NCBI RefSeq assembly: GCF_018614415.1
Contig: NZ_JAGGOO010000039.1
Location: forward strand, 1-42,504
Length of the DNA stretch: 42,504 nucleotides
Direction of reading: 5' to 3'
From: Streptomyces sp. ISL-12
Lineage (GTDB): Bacteria > Actinomycetota > Actinomycetes > Streptomycetales > Streptomycetaceae
A program made the position numbers and the translations under genes. The notes beneath the pieces were generated by a model. It made no database searches, was not told where the DNA came from, and worked only from the letters and a program-made list of their open reading frames with translations. Below, piece by piece: positions 1 to 7,215 of the stretch (positions within the stretch are counted from its first letter, which is position 1; each line of letters starts with the position of its first letter).

Positions 1-10
1 GTCGGACGGC

Positions 11-388
11 TCAGGCGGACGCCGGCTTGATCTCGCCCGCGAAGACGATGACCTGGTCGATGAGGTTCCGCCGCAGATGGACGACGTCCGTGCCCGTCAG
101 GCGGGGGCCTCCGTCCGGAGTGGTGAAGACCCATCGGTACCGGGCCCACTCGTCCGGCATGTCCACCGCCGAGCAGCGCACCATCGTGCCGGCCCCCGCC
201 GGGTGGCGCCGGATGTCCAGCACGAACCGTTCGACCGCCTCGATCCCCGCACTGCGTCCCAACGGCCCCCAGAAGATGACATCCGAGGTCAGAGCCTGAG
301 AGAGCAGTCCCGTCACATAGCTGTCGTCGGAGGCGTTGAACGCCGAGATGAACGTGTCGATCGCGGACTGTGCGGCCTCTTCACGCAT
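11..388 (-). CDS. SnoaL/NTF2-like small protein
   Basis: This 125-residue protein has the size and alternating helix/strand pattern of the NTF2-like (SnoaL) alpha+beta barrel fold. It starts with a helix rich in Ala and acidic residues (EEAAQSAIDTFISAFNASDD), has a central FWGPLGRSAGIEAVERFV stretch, and ends in strands (WARYRWVFTTPDG, GTDVVHLRRNLIDQVIVFAGEI). The family includes small-molecule isomerases, hydrolases and binding proteins; the substrate cannot be read from sequence. I start at the ATG at 388 because the residues encoded upstream are shadow sequence of the neighbouring gene. TATTAC at 395-400 lies 6 nt before this ATG, so transcription may be leaderless. It lies 79 bp downstream of the glycosyltransferase gene on the same strand, but nothing ties it to glycopolymer synthesis. 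Confidence 0.75.
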   Translation of the reverse strand: MREEAAQSAIDTFISAFNASDDSYVTGLLSQALTSDVIFWGPLGRSAGIEAVERFVLDIRRHPAGAGTMVRCSAVDMPDEWARYRWVFTTPDGGPRLTGTDVVHLRRNLIDQVIVFAGEIKPASA

Positions 389-467
389 GCACCAGTAATA
401 CCAGCCCCCTCGTACCGACGGCCGTCGCGCGAGCGCCGCCCGGCCCGGGCACGGTGGACCCTCCCGG

Positions 468-2081
468 TCAGCGCAGGCGGTGGACCAGTGGGCGCAGCAC
501 CGCCGTCGCGCCCACCGGCTCCCAGCGGAGCTGGAGGCGGCCCGGGCTGTGGCCCTCCGGTTCGACGGTGAGCCGGTGGGGTGTGGTGCCGGAGCGGTAG
601 GGGACGCGGGCCGTGAAGGGCGGGAAGGCCGGCGGGGCCAGGAGGGGGCCCGTGTGGGCACGGCCCTCGTGGCGGAGGCGGAGCACAGGATGCCGTACGC
701 CGTCGAAGCCCCACAAGGGCAGGCGGGCCGCCGCCAGGTCCAGGCGGACGCGGCCCTCGAAGACGCCGGGGCGGAGGGGAGAGAGGCGGAAGGGGACCGT
801 CATCCGGTGTCTGCCCGGGGTGAGGAGGAGGGCGGCGCGCTGGGGGCCGACCGGGAGGCGCAGGGCCGGGTCGTAGGTGCGGACGGTCAGGTCGACCGAG
901 GCGCCGGGGCCCCGGCCGACGTCCGTGATCTCGTGCCGGAACCGGGCGTCGAAGAACGGCCGGGTGTCCAGTTCCAGGTCGGTGAGGTCCAGCTCGCGGC
1001 GGGCCGCGGCGCCCTCCGGAACCCGGTCGCCCCAGTACGTCCGGCCGTCGGGGCCGGTCGTGACGTGCCGGGGTGCCACGTCGTGCCCCAGGCCCCGCGC
1101 GGCCTGCCGGGCGTCGGCGAACCGCCGGTCGCGGACGAGCTGGACGACGACCCGTTCGGCGCGCGGCAGCCGGGCGTACGCCCCCGGCGTGAGCGTGTCC
1201 AGGTACGGGACGACGAGGTCCGCGAAGGAGGCGAGCCACGCCTCGTCGCGGTAGGGCAGGTCACCGGCGTACATCCGGAAGTCGTGCTTGAGGAACTTGT
1301 GGTCCTTGTCCTCCCGCAGCGACTCGTGCCCGCTCTCGGCGAGGAACGCGTCGATCAGGCGTTGTACGTGGATGCGGTCGGCGACGTTGGTCAGCCGGTC
1401 GCGCTGGTTGGAGAGGGAGGCGGCGGCGGGGGCGGCGTACGGGGCGATGTACCAGAGGTAGACCGGCTCCGGGACGATCGTGAACGTCTTGGCCAGGCAG
1501 TACGCCTGGGCCGAGAAGAGCTGGTCCTCGTAGTGGATGCCCTCGGGGAAGCGGAGGTGGTGTCGGTCGAGGAAGGCGCGAGCGTACATCTTGCTGGTGG
1601 CGAGGTGTTCGAAGAAGAGGCGCGGGTCGGCCTCGATGCCGTCGAGGGTGCGGTGTTCGGCGACCAGGTGCGGCATCCAGGTGGAGCGGCGGCCGTTGTC
1701 GACGCGGATCCGGCGCACCGCGCCCATCGCGAAGTCGAGGTCGCGGGCGCGGTGGGCGGCGAGCAGGGTCTCGACGGCGCGTTCGGGGAGTTCGTCGTCG
1801 CTGTCCAGGAACATCAGGTACGGGGCGCGGGAGAGTTCGATGCCGCGGTTGCGCGGGGCGCTGCAGCCGCCGCTGTTCCCGGGCAGGCGGACGTAGCGGA
1901 TCCGGGGGTCCTCGGCGGCCAGGGCGCGGGCGACGGCCGGGGTGTCGTCCGTGGAGTGGTCGTCGCTGATGACGATCTCCAGGTCGGCGTGGGTCTGGCG
2001 GCGGACGGAGGCGACGGCCCTGGGCAGGCGTTCGGCGTCGTTGTGGACGATGACGGTGACGGTGACGTCGGGGCGGGTCAC
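468..2081 (-). CDS. GT2 glycosyltransferase with C-terminal beta-rich extension
   Basis: A 537-residue cytoplasmic family-2 glycosyltransferase. The nucleotide-sugar site is visible as SDDHSTDDT (about 39-47) and the metal-binding LDSDD (92-96); a later HYEDQLF carries the likely catalytic acidic pair. After the GT-A domain comes a helical region and then about 170 residues of beta-strand character (for example LTVRTYDPALRLPVG, GRVRLDLAAARLPLWGF) that I cannot assign to a named domain. The GTG start overlaps the stop of the upstream glycerophosphotransferase gene as GTGA, which implies translational coupling. It has the same layout as the 543-residue GT at 8320-9951. A role in decorating or priming a teichoic-acid-like polymer is inferred from context; the donor sugar is unknown. 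Confidence 0.9.
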   Translation of the reverse strand: MTRPDVTVTVIVHNDAERLPRAVASVRRQTHADLEIVISDDHSTDDTPAVARALAAEDPRIRYVRLPGNSGGCSAPRNRGIELSRAPYLMFLDSDDELPERAVETLLAAHRARDLDFAMGAVRRIRVDNGRRSTWMPHLVAEHRTLDGIEADPRLFFEHLATSKMYARAFLDRHHLRFPEGIHYEDQLFSAQAYCLAKTFTIVPEPVYLWYIAPYAAPAAASLSNQRDRLTNVADRIHVQRLIDAFLAESGHESLREDKDHKFLKHDFRMYAGDLPYRDEAWLASFADLVVPYLDTLTPGAYARLPRAERVVVQLVRDRRFADARQAARGLGHDVAPRHVTTGPDGRTYWGDRVPEGAAARRELDLTDLELDTRPFFDARFRHEITDVGRGPGASVDLTVRTYDPALRLPVGPQRAALLLTPGRHRMTVPFRLSPLRPGVFEGRVRLDLAAARLPLWGFDGVRHPVLRLRHEGRAHTGPLLAPPAFPPFTARVPYRSGTTPHRLTVEPEGHSPGRLQLRWEPVGATAVLRPLVHRLR

Positions 2082-4282
2082 GCGGCCTCCTCGGGGGTCG
2101 GCGCCGGGGTGCGTTCCGCCAGGGGCGGCACCGGGGGCAGCGCGTCCTCGTCCTGGCCGAGGAAGACCCGGCGTACGACGCGTTCGGCGGCGCGTCCGTC
2201 GTCGTACTCGCAGAAGCGGCGGCGGAAGGCGGCCCGCGCCTTCGTCGCGGTCGCGTCGCGCCAGGCGTCGGTGGTGAGGATCTCCGTCAGGTCGGCCTGG
2301 GTGCGGGCGACCGGGCCGGGCGGCTCGGCCAGGAGGTCGAAGTAGACGCCGCGGGTCTCCCGGTAGATCTCCCAGTCGTCGGCGTGGATGACGATCGGGC
2401 GGTCCAGGTTGGCGTAGTCGAACATGATCGACGAGTAGTCGGTGACCAGGGCGTCGGCGGCCAGGCACAGGTCCTCGACGGGCTCGTAGGGGGAGACGTC
2501 GATGACGCGTCCGGTGCGGCGCAGGCCGGTGAGGGGGGAGGGGGCGGAGCCGTAGAAGTAGTGGGCGCGGACCAGGAGAACCGTTTCCTCGCCAAGGTGG
2601 CCGGCGAGGGCGGCGAGGTCCAGGCGGGGGGTCCAGCCGGCCTCGTAGTCGCGGTGGGTGGGGGCGTACAGGACGGCGCGGCGGCCGGGGGCGATGCCCA
2701 GGCGGGCGCGGATCGCGCGGATGTCGGCGGCGCGGGCGGTGTAGTAGACGTCGTTGCGCGGATAGCCGTGGTCCAGGGAGACCCAGCGGGACGGGTACGC
2801 CCGCCGCCACATGCGGGTGGAGTGGCTGTTGGCGCTGACGCTGAAGTCCCATTTGTCGACGCGTTCCAGCAGGGCCTGGAAGTCGAGGCCCCGGGCGGCG
2901 GCCGGGTAGGGCAGCTGGTCCAGGCCCATGCGCTTGAGCGGCGTGCCGTGGTGGGTCTGGAGGTGGACCGCGTCCGGGCGTTTGACCACGGAGTTGGGGA
3001 AGTTGACGTTGTTGACCAGGTACGTGGCGCTCGCCAGCACCTCCGCGCAGCGGCGGGTGCCGGGGACGACGTGGTCGGTGCCGGGCGGCAGCAGGGCGGC
3101 GTCGGCGGCGTTCACCACCCACACCGGGCGGATCCACGGGGCGAGTTCGCCGAGCTTGGCGGCGATCGCGGCCGGGTTGCAGGCCACGCCGCGGTTCCAG
3201 TACGCCGAGAAGACGGCGAGACGGGGGTCGGCCGGGGCGGTGAGCGCGCGGCGGTAGTGGTGGTCGCGGAGCAGGGCGGCGGCCTGGCGGCGGCGGGTGC
3301 GGACGGTCCCGCGGACGGCGCGGCGGGCCTTGTTGGCGGCCTGGAAGGCGCGGTACTTGGTGTAGGCGCCCTCTTCGAGCAGCGAGCGGCGCAGGCCCTC
3401 CGGGCCGGGCGGGCGCAGGTACCCCTCGGGGCGGCGGCGCAGGGCGGCCAGCGAGGCGCGGCGGAAGAACTCGCGGGCGACGGGCTCGGGCATCGCGGTA
3501 CGGACGAAGGTGCGCAGGCAGTCGCGGACCATCAGGTCGTAGAGCACGGCGTACGGGGCCGGCCGGCCGCGGGCGAGATCGAGCAGCGCCTCGTAGCGGT
3601 CGACCAGGGCGTAGTGCTGCTCGGCGGTGACCGGCGGGAGGCTCTCGGGGCGCGGCGGGCGGTGCTCGTACGCGGGGTGCGGCAGGGTGGCGACCCGGTC
3701 GGCGAGGAGCAGCGCGGCGCGGGCGGCGAACGGCTCGTCGCGGCCCGACGTCAGGAACTGCGCGTGCGCCCGCCAGAACGCGGCCCGGACCACCCGGGTG
3801 CCGAGCAGCGGGGCCGCCCTCAGCAGGGGCGCGTGCTCGTCGAGGGCGAGTGGGGCGCGGCCGGCGCGGCCCGCCCGGGCCAGCAGGGGGCCGTCGGGGG
3901 AGGGGAGGCCGGAGGTCCGCCAGGTCGAGCGGACGTGGTCGAGGAGGAGGACGTCGGCTTGGTCGGGCAGGGCGGCGGTGTGCTCGGCGACGGTGCGCGG
4001 GGCGCCGGCGGGGAGCCCGTCCTCGGCGCGGACGAAGTGCAGCCAGCGGCCCGTCGCCCGGGCCGCCCCCGCCGCCCGGGACGCGGCCCCGTCCGTCCCG
4101 TCCGGCAGCGGCACCACCTCGACGGCGGGGGTGTGCCGCTCGGCCGCCTCCCGCGCCCAGTCGCCGACGGCGGCGACGACGACCTCGGTGTCCGGGTGCG
4201 GGTGGGCGGCCAGGGAGGCGAGGAGCCCGGTCAGGTGGTCCTGGGTATCGGGCCCGTGGACGACGACACTGAGTTCGGGCAT
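2078..4282 (-). CDS. CDP-glycerol glycerophosphotransferase (TagF-like), degenerate GT2 N-terminus
   Basis: A 734-residue protein whose C-terminal half (about 350-700) is a Glyphos_transf (PF04464-type) domain that transfers polyol phosphate from a CDP-activated donor to a growing wall polymer. Visible motifs are YLVNNVNFPN, THHGTPLKRMG (443-453, with H444 and H445), GYPRND (506-511), YAPTHRDY (539-546), RAHYFY (H574) and VTDYSSIMFDYANLDRP (613-629). H445 and H574 match the positions of the two catalytic histidines known in TagF enzymes. The N-terminal 200 residues resemble GT2 (MPELSVVVHG) but lack the VDDxSxDGS and DxD motifs, so that half is probably inactive. The ATG at 4282 is chosen for GAAGGAG about 9 nt upstream; the frame extends to 4333 without support. 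The downstream GT2 gene overlaps it by 4 nt. Confidence 0.92.
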   Translation of the reverse strand: MPELSVVVHGPDTQDHLTGLLASLAAHPHPDTEVVVAAVGDWAREAAERHTPAVEVVPLPDGTDGAASRAAGAARATGRWLHFVRAEDGLPAGAPRTVAEHTAALPDQADVLLLDHVRSTWRTSGLPSPDGPLLARAGRAGRAPLALDEHAPLLRAAPLLGTRVVRAAFWRAHAQFLTSGRDEPFAARAALLLADRVATLPHPAYEHRPPRPESLPPVTAEQHYALVDRYEALLDLARGRPAPYAVLYDLMVRDCLRTFVRTAMPEPVAREFFRRASLAALRRRPEGYLRPPGPEGLRRSLLEEGAYTKYRAFQAANKARRAVRGTVRTRRRQAAALLRDHHYRRALTAPADPRLAVFSAYWNRGVACNPAAIAAKLGELAPWIRPVWVVNAADAALLPPGTDHVVPGTRRCAEVLASATYLVNNVNFPNSVVKRPDAVHLQTHHGTPLKRMGLDQLPYPAAARGLDFQALLERVDKWDFSVSANSHSTRMWRRAYPSRWVSLDHGYPRNDVYYTARAADIRAIRARLGIAPGRRAVLYAPTHRDYEAGWTPRLDLAALAGHLGEETVLLVRAHYFYGSAPSPLTGLRRTGRVIDVSPYEPVEDLCLAADALVTDYSSIMFDYANLDRPIVIHADDWEIYRETRGVYFDLLAEPPGPVARTQADLTEILTTDAWRDATATKARAAFRRRFCEYDDGRAAERVVRRVFLGQDEDALPPVPPLAERTPAPTPEEAA

Positions 4283-4374
4283 CTCGGTGGTCTCCTTCGT
4301 CAGCGACGCTCCCCGGCACACCTGTCCGGACATAGTGGCATCGAACGGACGGAAGGGTTAAGCCGGGCTGCGCC

Positions 4375-5409
4375 TCACGAGGGAACCGAGGTGGCCGCCT
4401 TGGGGTCGGGGGTGGGGTCCGTCTTCGGGGCGGAGGCGGGGTCCGGCTTCGAGTCGGAGGCGGGATCCGGCTTCTGGGCGGTCGTGTCGGTCTCGGGGGC
4501 CGTCTTCTGGGCGGTCCTGTCGGTCTCCGGGGCCGTCTTCGGAGCGGTCGCGTCGGTCTCCGGGGCCGGCTTCGGGGCGGTCTTCGGCTTCGGCTTGGGC
4601 TTCGGCTTCGGCCGTGCCTTGTCGGGGCCGCCGGTGAACGCCTCGTACTCCTTGAGCACCTCGTCCGTCGGGCCGTCCATGCGCAGCTCGCCGCGCTCCA
4701 GCCACAGCACCCGGTCGCAGGTGTCGCGGATCGACTTGTTGCTGTGGCTCACCAGGAACACCGTGCCCGCGTGCTTGCGCAGCTCGCGGATGCGGGCCTC
4801 GGAGCGCTTCTGGAAGGAGCGGTCTCCGGTGGCGAGGGCCTCGTCGATGAGGAGGACGTCGTGGTCCTTGGCGGCGGCGATGGAGAAGCGCAGGCGGGCG
4901 GCCATGCCGGAGGAGTACGTGCGCATCGGGAGGGTGATGAAGTCGCCCTTCTCGTTGATGCCGGAGAAGTCGACGATCTCCTGGTAGCGCTCCTTGATCT
5001 GCTCCCGGGACATGCCCATCGCGAGGCCGCCGAGGTACACGTTGCGCTCGCCGGTGAGGTCGTTCATCAGGGCGGCGTTGACGCCCAGCAGGGACGGCTG
5101 GCCGTCGGTGTAGATCTTGCCGTTCTCCACCGGCAGCAGGCCGGCGACGGCCTTGAGCAGCGTCGACTTGCCGGAGCCGTTGGTGCCGATCAGGCCGATG
5201 GCCTCGCCCCGGTACGCGGCGAAGGACACGTTCCGCACGGCGTGCACCTTGCGGACGCCGGACGCCTTCTCGGTCTGCTTGCGGCGGACGATCCGGTTGA
5301 GGGCGGCGGTGGCGCTGCCCCGTCCCGCGCCGGTGCCGTTGACCCGGTAGACGATGTCGACGCCGTCCGCGATGACGGTGGGAACGCGCTCGTCAGTGTG
5401 CTCAGCCAC
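4375..5409 (-). CDS. tagH: Polysaccharide/teichoic acid ABC exporter ATPase, TagH-like
   Basis: A 344-residue ATP-binding subunit of a polymer exporter of the TagH/RfbE type. It shows Walker A GTNGSGKST (75-83), an atypical signature YSSGMAARL (165-173) that is usual for TagH-type proteins, Walker B VLLIDEAL (185-192) and the switch histidine in FLVSHS. The last 80 residues form a hydrophilic low-complexity tail: a (KP)n stretch, then PETDxTAxKTA-type repeats, then PDPAS repeats. Such tails replace the C-terminal carbohydrate-binding or SH3b domains of other family members. The start overlaps the end of the permease gene by 8 nt, so the two should be co-expressed. Function (ATP-driven flipping of a lipid-linked glycopolymer) follows from the family and the adjacent TagG-like and GPT genes. 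Confidence 0.92.
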   Translation of the reverse strand: MAEHTDERVPTVIADGVDIVYRVNGTGAGRGSATAALNRIVRRKQTEKASGVRKVHAVRNVSFAAYRGEAIGLIGTNGSGKSTLLKAVAGLLPVENGKIYTDGQPSLLGVNAALMNDLTGERNVYLGGLAMGMSREQIKERYQEIVDFSGINEKGDFITLPMRTYSSGMAARLRFSIAAAKDHDVLLIDEALATGDRSFQKRSEARIRELRKHAGTVFLVSHSNKSIRDTCDRVLWLERGELRMDGPTDEVLKEYEAFTGGPDKARPKPKPKPKPKTAPKPAPETDATAPKTAPETDRTAQKTAPETDTTAQKPDPASDSKPDPASAPKTDPTPDPKAATSVPS

Positions 5410-6343
5410 GGCCGTAGGTCTCCTCAGCCTTCCAGAAGTAGATGAAGCCGCCGATCCCGGCGAGCAGGGCCCAGCCCAGCGCGAGCGCCCACACGTGCGA
5501 GGGGAGCTGGCTCGCGTGGAAGGTGTCGATCAGGGCGAAGCGCATCAGGTCGATGTAGACGGCGGCGGGGTTGGCCTGGAGAACCGGGCCGACCCAGGAC
5601 GGCAGGTCGCCGTGTTTGGCGATGAGCTGGTCGATGCTCCACATCACACCGGAGACGTACATCCAGGTGCGCAGCGCGAACGGCATCAGCTGGGCGATGT
5701 CGGGGATCTTGGAACCCAGCCGGGCCATGATCATCGCGACGCCGGCGTTGAAGGTGAACTGGAGCACCAGGACCGGGATCGCCAGCACCCAGGAGGCGGC
5801 CGGCGGCACACCGAAGGCCAGCAGGATGACGACCAGGGCGGCCATCGAGTACAGCAGCTGCTTGAGCTGCTGGAGGCAGAAGGAGACCGGCAGCGCGGCG
5901 CGCGGGAAGTGCAGGGCCCGCACCAGGCCGAGGTTGCCGGAGATCGCCTTGGTGCCCGCCATGATCGAACTCTGCGTGAAGGTCCAGATGAACACGCCGG
6001 TGACCAGGAACGGGACGTAGTCCGGCACGCCCTTCTTGGTCTGCAGCAGCACGCCGAAGATGAGGAAGTACACCGCCGCGTTCAGCAGCGGCGTCATGAC
6101 CTGCCAGACCTGGCCCAGTTTGGCCTGGCTGTACTGGGCGGTGAGCTTGGCGGTGGAGAAGGCGCCGATGAAGTGCCGGCGGGCCCACAGCCGGCGCACG
6201 TAGTCGGGCAGGGAGGGGCGGGCGCCGCTGACCGACAGGCCGTGGCGGACGGCGAGGGCCGCGAGGTCTTCGGTGCCGGCCGGTGACGGGGCGGTCGGCG
6301 GGGGCGGTGTGTGGAGGACCTGGCTCACATCCGCTGCTTTCAC
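5402..6343 (-). CDS. tagG: Polysaccharide/teichoic acid ABC exporter permease, TagG-like
   Basis: A 313-residue ABC-2 type membrane permease. A cytoplasmic N-terminus of about 75 residues leads into an amphipathic region (WARRHFIGAFSTAKLTAQYSQAKLGQVWQVMTP) and then six predicted membrane segments, among them AAVYFLIFGVLL, PFLVTGVFIWTFTQSSIM, LYSMAALVVILLAFG and VWALALGWALLAGIGGFIYF. The pattern fits TagG/RfbA exporters that pass lipid-linked polymers through the membrane with the ATPase encoded next to it. The longest start is the GTG at 6343; a second GTG at 6328 (coding for SQVLHTPPPP) is equally possible and neither has a strong Shine-Dalgarno sequence. It is divergent from a TetR gene that may control it. 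Confidence 0.92.
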   Translation of the reverse strand: MKAADVSQVLHTPPPPTAPSPAGTEDLAALAVRHGLSVSGARPSLPDYVRRLWARRHFIGAFSTAKLTAQYSQAKLGQVWQVMTPLLNAAVYFLIFGVLLQTKKGVPDYVPFLVTGVFIWTFTQSSIMAGTKAISGNLGLVRALHFPRAALPVSFCLQQLKQLLYSMAALVVILLAFGVPPAASWVLAIPVLVLQFTFNAGVAMIMARLGSKIPDIAQLMPFALRTWMYVSGVMWSIDQLIAKHGDLPSWVGPVLQANPAAVYIDLMRFALIDTFHASQLPSHVWALALGWALLAGIGGFIYFWKAEETYGRG

Positions 6344-6448
6344 TCGGGGGGAGGGGTGAGTAGTCGCGGTGCTACGTCGGGACGGGACCGTATCGTCGCA
6401 ACGGGAGACTAGGCCGAATTGACGTCGGAACGCAACCGTTTCGTCCTC

Positions 6449-6472
6449 ACGCCCCTATGCTTGGGGCGTATG
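6449..6472 (+). promoter_or_regulatory. Dyad and possible -10 element at the tetR start
   Basis: A perfect inverted repeat ACGCCCC-tatgctt-GGGGCGT occupies 6449-6469 and abuts the ATG at 6470. Its loop contains TATGCT (6456-6461), which fits a -10 hexamer 8 nt before the start codon. This arrangement suggests a leaderless transcript and autoregulation by the TetR product. The same 126-bp region must also drive the divergent exporter genes. The assignment is inference from position and symmetry. Confidence 0.45.
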
Positions 6473-7096
6473 ACGACCAACGCCGACGAGCCTCAGCCAC
6501 GTCCGCGCCGCAGGGCCCCCGCCGGGGCCGCCGTACTGCGGGCGGACGTGACGGAGGCCATCCGGGCGGCCGTCTTCGAGGAACTCGCGGCCGTCGGGTA
6601 CGCGCGGATGTCCATCGAGGGGATCGCGCGCCGCGCGGGGGTGGGCAAGACGGCGGTGTACCGGCGCTGGCGCTCCAAGCTGCACCTGGTGCTCGACATC
6701 GTCTCGGCGCTGGCCGTGCAGGGGCTGCCCGCGCCGGACACGGGCACGCTGGAGGGCGATCTGCGGCTGCTCTACGAGGTGACGTCCAGGGCGCTGCGGC
6801 ACCCGGTCGCCTCGCAGATCATCCCCGACCTCCAGGCGGAGGCGGCCCGCAACCCGGACATCGCCGAGGCCATGCGGAAGGCGCTGCGGGAGGGGCAGGA
6901 CGGGGTCGCCAGCTCGATCCTGGCGGCGGCGCGGCGGCGCGGCGAGATCCGCGCGGGCTTCGACCACGACCTGGCGCTGGACCTGATCTCCGGACCGCTG
7001 TACTGGCGGTCGGTGGTGATCAGGGGGCCCAAGCCGCCGAAGGGGTACCTGGGGGCGCTGACCCGGGCTACGGCGGCGGCGCTGAAGGCGTTGTGA
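6470..7096 (+). CDS. TetR family transcriptional regulator
   Basis: A 208-residue repressor-type protein. The N-terminal helix-turn-helix is clear (RMSIEGIARRAGVGKTAVYRRWRSKLHLVLDIV, about 45-77), and the C-terminal ligand/dimer domain ends with DLALDLISGPLYWRSVVIRGPKPPKGYL, similar to the TetR C-terminal group with a conserved SGPLYWR-type motif. The start is the ATG at 6470; an in-frame TTG at 6419 would add 17 residues that look like promoter sequence. It is divergent from tagGH, so it is the obvious candidate regulator of exporter expression. The ligand is unknown. Confidence 0.9.
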   Translation: MTTNADEPQPRPRRRAPAGAAVLRADVTEAIRAAVFEELAAVGYARMSIEGIARRAGVGKTAVYRRWRSKLHLVLDIVSALAVQGLPAPDTGTLEGDLRLLYEVTSRALRHPVASQIIPDLQAEAARNPDIAEAMRKALREGQDGVASSILAAARRRGEIRAGFDHDLALDLISGPLYWRSVVIRGPKPPKGYLGALTRATAAALKAL

Positions 7097-7122
7097 GCGG
7101 GGCGGGGTGAGGGGGCGTGCGC

Positions 7123-7143
7123 GCCCCGGTTTTCAGCCGGGGC
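7123..7143. terminator. Hairpin between convergent tetR and galE
   Basis: GCCCCGG (7123-7129) and CCGGGGC (7137-7143) form a perfect 7-bp stem with a 7-nt loop, TTTTCAG. It lies 27 nt after the tetR stop and 73 nt from the galE stop, so it could end transcription from both sides. There is no U-tract, which is common for Streptomyces terminators. Confidence 0.4.
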
Positions 7144-7215
7144 GGGCGGGCGAACGCCCCGGCTGGAGCGAGCGCGGGCTCGTCGTGCGGACGTGCCGCG
7201 GGCCGGGATGGACTC

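Noticed and set aside
468..4319. A single 1283-codon minus-strand frame that would fuse the GPT region to the GT2 gene
   Set aside because: The first 746 codons are a shadow of the GPT gene in another frame. The real GT2 gene begins at the GTG at 2081.
2384..4987. An 867-codon plus-strand frame opposite the GPT and TagH genes
   Set aside because: It is antisense shadow: low-complexity translation with no recognisable motif, while the minus strand has clear GPT and ABC motifs.
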